Assembly (NCBI GenBank): GCA_016721905.1
Contig: JADKHH010000003.1
Coordinates: forward strand, 384,982 to 448,981
Direction: 5' to 3'
Length of the DNA: 64,000 nt
Origin: Candidatus Opimibacter skivensis
GTDB lineage: Bacteria; Bacteroidota; Bacteroidia; Chitinophagales; Saprospiraceae
The notes below the pieces were generated by a model, which did not search any database, was not told the origin of the DNA, and saw only the letters and a program-made list of their open reading frames with translations. Below are positions 56,533 through 64,000 of the stretch, piece by piece (the first letter of the stretch is position 1; each line of letters starts with the position of its first letter). The position numbers were made by a program, and so were the translations under genes.

Positions 56533-56654
56533 TCAGACAGTGTTTTCGTGAGTACAATGGCTGGTAAAAAACTTTTCAGTTTTATATCAGGATCAGGAGA
56601 AAATGGCCGGGCCGCATATCAGGGTGATCAAATGTAAGAAAAGAGAAGGAAAAA

Positions 56655-56745
56655 TAAGGGAGCTTATAACGCTTATGAAGCTTATATCGCTTATGAGTTT
56701 GCCTACTGGCACCCGGGGCTAATGCCCACCGGTAGCAGGAACGCC
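56655..56745. repeat. 9-bp GCTTAT-type tandem and adjoining hairpin
   Basis: Four units around GCTTATAAC, GCTTATGAA, GCTTATATC, GCTTATGAG (56669-56704), followed by CTACTGGCACCCGGGG and its partner GCCCACCGGTAG (56703-56735). The rest of the 436-bp gap (56355-56790) holds no gene I can support. Confidence 0.7.
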
Positions 56746-56790
56746 AATTCAGGGCTTATTTTTATTATCAAAATGGATTATACAAATGCA

Positions 56791-57213
56791 TCATCCATGC
56801 GTTTCCAGCCATGACTGCACTGCATTCTTGCACTTCTGAAGATGGTTATCAAATTCCGCGTCTTTATCTGATGGATAGGACGGAGGCATATGAAGTGCTT
56901 CTTGCAATTTGAGCATGTTAGGTCGGAATACGTCACTATGGTTTTTAAATTGTTCCTCCAACACCTTACATACTAAATCGATATGAAGAATGCTGAGGTC
57001 GCCAGAGTAGAGAAAGGATTTGGTCAATACATGTTGTATCTCCGTCGAAATAGAAAGTAATGAAATATTGATCGATTCGACAAACCGGTCCGGATGTTCC
57101 ACCGTGTTTTGATCCATAAACATATAGACCTTGTCAAAGTCATAATGCCCATATCCATCATTACGGCTCAGGGTTTTGATCAAATGATCCTCATACTGTG
57201 GATCCTTTTTCAT
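56791..57213 (-). CDS. Hypothetical cytoplasmic protein
   Basis: 140 mostly helical residues without a signal or membrane segment ('VESINISLLSISTEIQHVLT', 'ILHIDLVCKVLEEQFKNH', 'MLKLQEALHMPPSYPSDKDA'). No family recognised. Its ATG overlaps the stop of the membrane protein gene upstream (57210), so the two are translationally coupled and may act together. Confidence 0.65.
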   Translation of the reverse strand: MKKDPQYEDHLIKTLSRNDGYGHYDFDKVYMFMDQNTVEHPDRFVESINISLLSISTEIQHVLTKSFLYSGDLSILHIDLVCKVLEEQFKNHSDVFRPNMLKLQEALHMPPSYPSDKDAEFDNHLQKCKNAVQSWLETHG

Positions 57214-57866
57214 TTTTCAGCAGCCATTTTCCGCACCCACTCATCTTCATCTTTGACATACTGCAGGAGCGTCTCAAGCGATGTTTCATTTTGAATAGAC
57301 GTCGTGAGATTTTCCTTTTTCCATTCCGCATCCGATTGTTTAGGAACTTGAATGTTAGCAGATGAAACAATCTTAGGAATCATCAGGATGACTACACCCA
57401 GCACGCAGGCCAACACTAATGGGAATTTGTAGAGCGCAGGTGAAAGCGATTCACGCCATTGCGGGTTAAGCAGGATGGCGTAGGGAATCAACATCAGCAA
57501 AGGCAACCACACGCTACCAAAATACACGGGCATGGAGAGTGTCCTGACGATACCCGTGGTCCGGTCCGTATTAATCTCCGTGCTCAACATTGCGCAAAAA
57601 ACGACTCCGGCAATCATACCCAGCCAGAGAACGCCAATAAAAACTTTCCTTGTTGACGGAGTGGGAGACAACCAATCAAAACCACCTCTCGAGGCTACAC
57701 TGATCGTAAGCAGTAAGCTGGTGATCACATACATGGCAATGAGGCCAAACATCATGAAACCAGAAACCAGGAGGTACTCGCCCCTGGCTGGGGTCTTCTG
57801 AAGATTGATGAAAGCCATGGCGATGTAAGCCAGCGTGGTGAGGATGAAGAGAAGGATAGCGGGCAT
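57210..57866 (-). CDS. Membrane protein with C-terminal HEAT-like stub
   Basis: 218 residues with five or so helices ('ILLFILTTLAYIAMAFI', 'FGLIAMYVITSLLLTISV', 'VLWLGMIAGVVFCAML', 'YFGSVWLPLLMLIPYAILL', 'PLVLACVLGVVILMI'), then a cytoplasmic tail 'SLETLLQYVKDEDEWVRKMA' that resembles the first half of a HEAT repeat. Family unknown. It is the first gene of a coupled pair with 56791-57213. Confidence 0.65.
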   Translation of the reverse strand: MPAILLFILTTLAYIAMAFINLQKTPARGEYLLVSGFMMFGLIAMYVITSLLLTISVASRGGFDWLSPTPSTRKVFIGVLWLGMIAGVVFCAMLSTEINTDRTTGIVRTLSMPVYFGSVWLPLLMLIPYAILLNPQWRESLSPALYKFPLVLACVLGVVILMIPKIVSSANIQVPKQSDAEWKKENLTTSIQNETSLETLLQYVKDEDEWVRKMAAEK

Positions 57867-58073
57867 AGGATGCAGCTTGTAGTATTATATTGTTTTATTC
57901 AACCAAATATATTACGATTATGGCCAAATACCCGCTAATACATTGAGCTAAATTTGTAGCATGAAGTTCGAATTCGACAATCTGAATCACCTGCATAAAC
58001 AACCTCATGATTTCCTTATACTTTAGCCTTTGAGTCCTCCATATAATTTTACATCGCTCAAAAGGGCTAGAGG

Positions 58074-59052
58074 TTAAAATCCCCGAACAGGCCTGACTCG
58101 AAGCCAGAAGTCCTTGTCTTCAAAATACTGAATGTTACTGTTAAAGTCATGAACCCAGCTCCACATAGCATTTTCTTCCGAGGAACTCCAATACGAACCA
58201 TTTGCAAAACCACCAATATTTTGATTTGGCCCTGCAGCTCCCTGACCAACTTTCAGATACATTTCGTTTAATTCATCCTTTGACGGTAAAAACCAATCAT
58301 TAAAACCATTGAGAACCAAATTGGCACAAAGATCCGCTGCGATGCCACTTGTCCCACAACCAGCTTCAATATCTATGGTATTCTGTGCCCCTGTGCCTAT
58401 AGCTGTTCCCTGTGCACCTGCGAGGTCCATAAAAAAGCATCCCCAGGGTCCGATGGGATCAGGGTCATTTATTCCATCCCAGTGTGGTGGTGCCGCGACA
58501 AGACCTGTCTCGGCAGCTGGAGTTAGATAGAATATAAATCCTCCTGCATACATTTTACCATACAATGAATCAAAAGTTACACCACCATTGAATAAATTTA
58601 GGTGTCTGCCCTCCATCCAGCAGGTCCTGGATGGTAAACCCCCCACCGAGTAGATCTTGAATGCTAAGGCCTTCATTCAGAAGATCCTGGATGGTAAAGC
58701 CCGCATCTAAAATGTCTTGAACGGGTACTTCAAAACCTAGCAGATTTTGAAAGGAATATCCATTGTCCAGCAGCGACTGAATCATCGCCGGAGGCAAACT
58801 TGTGCAATTACACAAGGCTGAAGTCAATAGCAGATCACTTTTCAACGATCTTATGGTGTCAGGTGCTGGTGGCAGCGAGGATGACATTCGTGTTGCCAGT
58901 GTGCCGTCTGATTTTTTTACCACTAACATGGTTTCACCATTCAGTGTATCCATTTCAGATACTTTAAGTTTCCCGTTCACCTCTACAACCTGGGCATTAA
59001 GAGTGAAGATCGTGAGACTCAGTATAAATGCTATTGCAACAGATTTTTTCAT
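58074..59052 (-). CDS. DUF1566 (Lcl C-terminal) secreted protein with IQDLL repeats (frameshifted)
   Basis: The first frame (59052 to about 58605) has the signal 'SVAIAFILSLTIFTLNAQ', the Bacteroidota tail-fibre-like opening 'VEVNGKLKVSEMDTLNGETM', and tandem 10-residue repeats 'AGFTIQDLLN', 'EGLSIQDLLG', 'GGFTIQDLLD'. A shift in the GGAGGGCAGA stretch leads to the second frame: 'MYAGGFIFYLTPAAETGL', 'WGCFFMDLAGAQGTAIGTG', 'NDWFLPSKDELNEMYLK', 'YWSSSEENAMWSWVHDF' and 'DKDFWLRVRPVR', a full DUF1566 lectin-like domain. About 320 residues. DUF1566 occurs in C-type-lectin-like surface proteins; the ligand is unknown. No T9SS tail. Confidence 0.82.
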
Positions 59053-59098
59053 TACGTATAGTTTTGATTTGGTTAATCTATGAGATTACGCTTGCTGT

Positions 59099-59479
59099 CT
59101 ACAGCAGACTAGTTCCTACTATCAATGAGCGTAGATTGTTTTTCCTTCTTCTTGCTATCGTGGAGATGTAGTTATCCGGCATCACCACCTTGCTGTTGTC
59201 TTCTACCCGGACAATCTTGTGTGCATTGACCAGGTCCGCCTTGTTGACGCGCACAAATCCAAAGTCGTGCAGATGCGAGGCATAGCATTTCAATACCCTG
59301 GCCGTCATCATGGGCGCGGAAGCCTCCGTATGGATGATCGTATAATTGCCACAAGCCTGTAACCTGATGATTTGATCGGGTTGGATTTGCTTCGACCTGC
59401 CATGGGAGATGACCCGGATGGAAAAGGGCTTTTCTTTGAAAGGTGCTGGAGCAAGCGTAAGGGAAGTGTTAGCGGTCAT
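59099..59479 (-). CDS. LytTR DNA-binding protein without receiver domain
   Basis: 126 residues made of one LytTR domain: 'QPDQIIRLQACGNYTIIHTE', 'MMTARVLKCYASHLHDFGFV', 'RVNKADLVNAHKIVRVEDNS', 'ISTIARRRKNNLRSLI'. No receiver or membrane part is encoded here, so it may be a free-standing regulator. Its ATG lies inside the end of the 48-codon membrane gene (59469-59615; 11-bp overlap), so the two probably form a unit in which the membrane peptide anchors or controls the DNA-binding protein. Confidence 0.85.
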   Translation of the reverse strand: MTANTSLTLAPAPFKEKPFSIRVISHGRSKQIQPDQIIRLQACGNYTIIHTEASAPMMTARVLKCYASHLHDFGFVRVNKADLVNAHKIVRVEDNSKVVMPDNYISTIARRRKNNLRSLIVGTSLL

Positions 59480-59615
59480 GATGTCTGATGTTTTCGATTT
59501 GCTGATCGATGCGCTTCACGTCCCGTTGAAATACCCAGCCAATGATCGCCATCGCCACCAGGGTGGTGAGGATCGCGATCAGGTAAGGATTTTTCCAGGA
59601 AATACGGAGGCGCAT
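59469..59615 (-). CDS. 48-residue single-helix membrane protein coupled to LytTR gene
   Basis: ATG at 59615, TAA at 59469-59471. The product has a basic start (MRLRISWKNP), one membrane helix ('YLIAILTTLVAMAIIGWVF') and a charged, probably coiled tail ('RDVKRIDQQIENIRHHDR'). It is too short for the usual ORF cut-offs. The LytTR start is embedded in its last codons, which supports a real translated gene. Function unknown; LytTR regulators paired with small membrane proteins are known as a class (for example inhibitor pairs in Firmicutes), but relation to these is only analogy. Confidence 0.6.
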   Translation of the reverse strand: MRLRISWKNPYLIAILTTLVAMAIIGWVFQRDVKRIDQQIENIRHHDR

Positions 59616-59764
59616 GATGATTTTATTTGTCGAAAGCAAAGGTTGCACCTCATGTCATTGGCTTCCAAATTTGAAGGGTTGACAATGGTGGGGACAGGGT
59701 GGGGGACAAATAGGGGGACAAAACGAGAAGATCTTTGGTGGTCAGGGATTTAGGCTAGAAAGGC

Positions 59765-60186
59765 CCTACAGCAAGGAGCAAGGAGCAGGGAGCAAGGAGG
59801 CTGTCAGGATACAGACTTTCAATAGCTTAAATAAGGTACTAAACCTGAACTGCCGCGTTGCGACGTTGCGGCGTTGCGCGAGAAATAAATTTGGAGATTC
59901 AAAACCAAAGAATACTGAAAGCAAGGAGCAGGGAGCACAGGGGCTGTCAGGAGACAGACATTCAATAGCTTAAATAAGGTACTAAACCTGAACTGCCGCG
60001 TTGCGACGTTGCGGCGTTGCGCGAGAAATAAATTTGGAAGATTCAAACCCAGAATACTGAAAAAGGCAAGGCACAGGGGACTGGGAGCACAGGGGCTGTC
60101 AGGACACAGACTTTCAATAGCTTAAATGAGGGACTAAACCTGCAATGCGGCGTTGCGACGTTGCGGCGTTGCGCGAGAAATAAACT
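59765..60186. repeat. Three-copy tandem repeat of about 147 bp
   Basis: Units begin GCTGTCAGGA at 59800, 59943 and 60095. Each contains CAGACTTTCAATAGCTTAAA, then three short repeats CGTTGCGA-CGTTGCGG-CGTTGCGC, then GAGAAATAAA. Units 1 and 2 also share an ATTCAAA...GAATACTGAAA tail. They are separated by GCAAGGAGCAGGGAGCA-type runs, which also precede unit 1 (59770-59799). Unit 3 ends at the stop codon of the leftward LuxR-type gene. No gene lies in 59616-60185; ORFs here are translated repeat. Confidence 0.9.
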
Positions 60187-61962
60187 TAAATCATAGCTGC
60201 CACTTCATCCAGTGTGCCATCCTCGGGAAGATTGATCTTCCGGCGGAGGCGATGGCGTGTTTTTTTAATGGAGTCAGCGCTGATGCCTAGCATGCCGGCC
60301 ATATCCCGGGGAGTAATCTGGAGCTTGGTCGGTGCCAGCAGGCGAATTTCGCCAGGGGTGAGATCAGGCACTTCTCCTTTAGCCGAATGAAAAAGCCAGG
60401 GTAGACCCGGTCAAAGAGCTCACGGAAGCGCTTCCAGTCATCATCTGTCAGGATGCTCGAATTAGTGAGGTCGACCATGCGGGACATGCGCTCATCATGC
60501 TGCATGGATCCTGAATGCTGGAGTGCTTCGATCTCGGTCTTGAAGGATTGGATGAGCTCATTTTTTCAACCAGCGCCTGGGTGTAGGTACTCAATCCGTT
60601 TGGGCATGGAGCAAAGATCCGCGGCATTTTTTCTTTGATAAGGTTGAGTTCGTTTCCTTTCGTCGCTGGAATTGTAGACGCCGGATCCATTGACCGTCAG
60701 CAATGCTGCAAGGATTAAGATTACAAACAATAAATTTCTGCACAATATCTGTCGGGTCTGTCCTTTTTCCAGCAATTGGATATTGGTATTGTACTTGTCT
60801 ACCTGTACCCTGAGTTTGGCCTGTTCAAGTATTTTCTTGTCCCGGTCTGCTTCCAGTTTTTCGTATACAGGTCAGGAGTCGGCATACTGCACCAGGAGGC
60901 AAAATGCCTTTGAGCCTTGTATAGGTGTAGAGATTGGAGTAGTAATTGATCAGGCCTTCGGGCTCGTATGTAATTTTGTTCTTGTCCGCATAGCGCATGT
61001 ATTCTTCAGCTTCATGTAGCGAGCCTTTGTACAGCGCCATGGTAGCTAATGTCTGTGCCGCATTAGCAGCGCTGCTGGCTGGATTCATCCGGATACTCAC
61101 CTTATAGTCTGTTTCAATGAGCGGCCAGCCTCGTCATACCGGCCTATTTTATAACATGCATGCCCAAGGTTGCCGGTGGCAAGTGCGATCCAGAAAGATC
61201 TTTCGACATCTTAGCGGCCTCTACAGCCTGGGTGAGGTAATGGACAGCAGAATCATATTGCTCCATTTTCAGATAGCACAAGCCAATGTTGTTTAAAAGA
61301 TTTCGTGGATACTGGTCTGAAGGTGCCGGCAATTTTACGGCCTCGGCTTCTTTGAAAAAGCGGATGGATGATTCAAAATCGCTGAAACCATAGTATGCAT
61401 TACTCATTACTTCCAGGTCACTGACTTTTTGATAAGGGTCTGACCAGCCATATTGGGTGAGCAGATCATAGCCTTTCATTAATCGTTCAAACCCAATACC
61501 CCACCAGCCATATTCGGTGGCATGAAAGCCTCCATATAGCAGGAGTTTACCTCTGCTCGTTTCAGGCCTTTGCGACGGGCTTCATCGATCGATCGGAGCA
61601 GCAATTGTTCTCTGGCCTGCAGGTCTGTCTCTGTGCCGGAGGGATGAATAATGATACGATGGAGCAGACACATCAAGGCCAGGTCTTCGAAGCCTTCGTC
61701 TTGAAATTCCTTTTCCATTTTTCAAGGCGGCGGCTGGCAGCTTCAGAATACGTATAGCCGATTTTTGAAGCAAGCTATCCAATCGTCGGGTGGCGTTCGG
61801 CTTCGGAAAGGCCAGGATAGAATCAGCCTGGCTGAGAGCTGATGAGGGCATGCGCATGACCATAACCCCAAGGATGAAGATGCGCGGAGCATTTAATAAA
61901 TTCAAATAAGGTGTGCCAGGACGACAAGCATGTGCCCAATGGCTTGATGAAGTGAGCCGCAT
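60186..61962 (-). pseudogene. TPR - membrane - LuxR-type HTH regulator (many frameshifts, probably sequence errors)
   Basis: Pieces in changing frames read as one protein of about 590 residues: an N-terminal helical start at 61962 (Met-Arg-Leu), TPR repeats ('SNAYYGFSDFESSIRFFKEA', 'RNLLNNIGLCYLKMEQYDSA', 'AAQTLATMALYKGSLHEAEE'), a coiled coil, a membrane helix ('NLLFVILILAALLTVNGSG'), a second coiled coil and a LuxR/GerE-like HTH ('LTPGEIRLLAPTKL', 'QITPRDMAGMLGISADSIKK', 'TRHRLRRKINL'). This is the common Bacteroidota TPR-TM-HTH regulator layout. At least seven breaks occur in 1.8 kb, many near homopolymers. Its start overlaps the upstream stop as TAATG. I report it as broken because no intact frame exists. 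Confidence 0.72.
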
Positions 61963-63894
61963 TATATAGTAGCAAAGCGCTGTGTACACTGAATCCTTCT
62001 CACGGATCTGCAGTATATACAAACCGGCAGGCTGGCCGGAAAGGTCAATGCTAGTCCCCGAATTGGTTGATCGCTGCACCATACGGCCTGTATAATCAAA
62101 GACCTGTACATCATCAGCCACTACATTACTCCATTGGATGAGACCGGTAGTCCGGATTTGGGGTAATCCAATTTCAGGGTCGAGTAATATCATAGCGCTT
62201 AAATTCAACCGGGGTGACTTCGAGGCAGAATTCTCCTAAGCCTACATATCCATCCAGCATCAACCGGTATTCCACCGGGTGTGGTGATGGCTTCAAAAGC
62301 AAGTTCGACTTTGCTGTAGAAGCATCTTCATCGTCTATACATCCCAGAAAAATGGGATTAGCGCAATTGTCTTAAAATAGTGCTGCACAGGTGTCACCAT
62401 CCTGAATATATTGAGTAACTGCCTTGTACCTTCGGATACGGTAGCGGTTGCCATCGCCGGTGGTGAACCAAACCGTATGTTGCAATGGATCATTTCAAAA
62501 AAGCAAGCCAGATCAAACGATGGGTCTTCAGTCACTGAAGCTCCTATGTTGTTATAAGGACTGGACACCACCGGTATGCCGATGTTGTTGGTAAAGAGCC
62601 CGTTAATATCAATGGCACCGGAGCAGATATCTCCCGACACTTCCTGTTGCACTGTAGCTGAGAGATTTGGACACATCCGCTTAGACATCAATCCACTGTC
62701 ACTGTATATGTTCCTACTGACATTGATCCTGTAATCGTGGGAATTCGTATCCATTATCAAGAATAGTTGTACGGTGCGGTGCCTCCAGAGACAAGGGCAG
62801 TAGCCGTACCGTCGTTCGTCGCACCAGAAGCAGGCGTGGAAGAAGTAGTAAGCAGGAAGGTGGTTCCAACCGTAATGGAAGCTTCAGCACTCAGCGCAAA
62901 TGTGTGGGTGACTGAATGCATGCCGGTCCTGCCGCTTGCGCATTGAAGGTGAAGGTGGCTCCATCACCGTTATCAGTAACGTTTGAGCCACTGTAGTGAC
63001 CACTGGTGAACCACCATGAGTTACGCTGATGCCTCAGTAAAGACAGACAAGGCCGGAGGTGAGAAGGAGGAAGCTCATTGATATCAACGAAATCGACCAC
63101 TAAGTTTGCTGGCCAAAGTAGATACTCAATCCGTCGAAAACAGTCAGCGTAGGACCAGCGAGGACTGGGATGCGAAGCGCTGTTTCAATATTTGATTGGC
63201 TGAGTAACGTCGAACTTTACAATTCTGCTACCCGCAGACTCAGACACGTATAAAAATTTCCGCTAAACGTCAAGCCGTCTGCTTCAGGTCCCGAGCCGAG
63301 ACGACTGTTACTGGGGTTGGGCTGGACCCCGGTGTCTATTGATTTTGGACACATTATTGCCACTGTAGAGACCATAATAAAGTTCATTTGCCGCGTATGG
63401 CTGTTCGGAACTCTTTCAGGGCTGATCAAACACCAGCCTGAGTAATGGCTGACTCAGTCGATCCGGAATATCCCATTGTTGGCACTGCCGATGTATAAGG
63501 TGTCCCCTATCCGGGCATAGCCTTGTGCATCGTCGATAACATTAGTCAAAACCTGTTCGATGACGGGGTTGGGTTGATCAGATTAATCCGGAAGGATCTG
63601 GCATACGGAAACAGGGTTACGCCTTCGGTATTGAAATAAAGATAATCGCCTACGACCAGTAGACCGGTTGGATCAGCGTATCCGCTATTACGGTTGTTGG
63701 CGTGGCCGAAATGGCTGAGTAAGGGTCTGGCACGGCGATCCTGTTTCATCAGGCAAACTCACGTACAAATCAGTGCCTTTCAATTGCAGTTCCGATGGGT
63801 AATTCTCGACAGTTGGCAGCATTAGTGACCTGCGCATGGCTCATGATGATAGTACATAAAGTCAGGAGTAAAAAGTGCTAAAAGTGTTTTTCAT
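61962..63894 (-). pseudogene. Secreted propeller-like T9SS type A protein (many frameshifts, probably sequence errors)
   Basis: The ATG at 63894 opens a signal peptide that needs two shifts ('MKNTF' then 'LLLTLCTIIMSHAQ'). The following pieces resemble a beta-propeller of 'GDTLYIGS'/'GDYLYFNTEG' blades ('NSGYADPTGLLVVGDYLYFN', 'GLTFSGNFYTCL'), and the end is a T9SS type A tail ('WSNVVADDVQVFDYTGRMVQ', 'GTSIDLSGQPAGLYILQIRE', then 'QRFATI' and TAA at 61962-61964). About 640 residues if repaired. Breaks are so frequent that the residue order between 62200 and 63400 is uncertain. The final 100 bases of the window (63900-64000) show no feature. Confidence 0.6.
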
Positions 63895-64000
63895 AAAGAG
63901 TGGTTGAAAGATTTGTTAGGAAAGTGGCAATGGTGTTTCCATTACCGCATTTTGCCTCACAAAGTGGCCATCATGACAAGCCGAATCCGTCAATCGTCGT

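Noticed and set aside
59819..60046. 75-codon leftward ORF in the tandem repeat
   Set aside because: It only translates two copies of the 147-bp DNA repeat; no start context and no protein-like conservation pattern.
59800..60186. CRISPR array made of three repeats
   Set aside because: Repeat units are about 147 bp with low-complexity joins; no short identical repeats alternating with unique spacers.
1..64000. Prophage, integrative element or genomic island
   Set aside because: Despite the S74 domain and many repeats there is no integrase, transposase, capsid or tail gene and no tRNA boundary.

Overview
The window looks like a chromosomal stretch of a free-living, gliding-type Bacteroidota, most likely a Saprospiraceae-like organism. 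This taxonomic call is inference. It rests on about eight proteins with C-terminal type IX secretion (T9SS) sorting domains, one protein with a gliding-motility (CHU_C, type B) C-terminus, long repeat adhesin-like proteins, LytTR regulators, and families typical of the phylum (DUF2911, DUF4386, DUF6326, DUF6265, DUF2339). I saw no rRNA, tRNA, CRISPR array, transposase, integrase or plasmid gene.

Layout. 0-10.6 kb: end of a LytTR regulator, a 1271-residue YadA-like repeat protein with a phage-type S74 chaperone end, a cyclase-FGE-hydrolase fusion, a Ycf48-like T9SS propeller, and a probable outer-membrane barrel. 11.5-19.8 kb: two convergent operons. The rightward one carries a signal-peptide-bearing dikinase with glucan-water-dikinase-like domain order plus a class A serine hydrolase. 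The leftward one carries another class A serine hydrolase plus an ATP/ADP-translocase-like transporter with HEAT repeats. 20-31.4 kb: leftward genes for a DUF2339 membrane protein, small lipoproteins, a class C serine hydrolase, a DUF2911-TPR protein and an AraC-regulated flavoprotein group. 31.6-56.4 kb: mostly secreted proteins (SBBP and Cys-Asp-Ser repeat proteins, di-heme peroxidase, PQQ-like propeller pair, DUF11 protein) mixed with small cytoplasmic and membrane genes. 56.8-64 kb: small membrane genes, a DUF1566 protein, a LytTR gene preceded by a previously untracked 48-codon gene, then a badly frameshifted TPR-LuxR regulator and T9SS protein.

Intergenic DNA is unusually structured. 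There are short-period (7-10 bp) tandem arrays, dispersed multi-hairpin elements in two copies, a perfect 62-bp palindrome, a pair of inverted REP-like hairpins, and a three-copy tandem of about 147 bp. In three genes the 8-bp array (CGTGAGAG on the coding strand) starts at or just inside the stop codon.

Many genes after 34 kb, and one before, are split by single-base shifts, several in homopolymers, and the last 4 kb is almost unreadable. I treat most of these as probable consensus errors, not real pseudogenes, and report the joined genes. The most interesting functional hypothesis is the 11.5-19.8 kb locus, in which a nucleotide transporter sits beside an exported ATP-dependent dikinase and two serine hydrolases.
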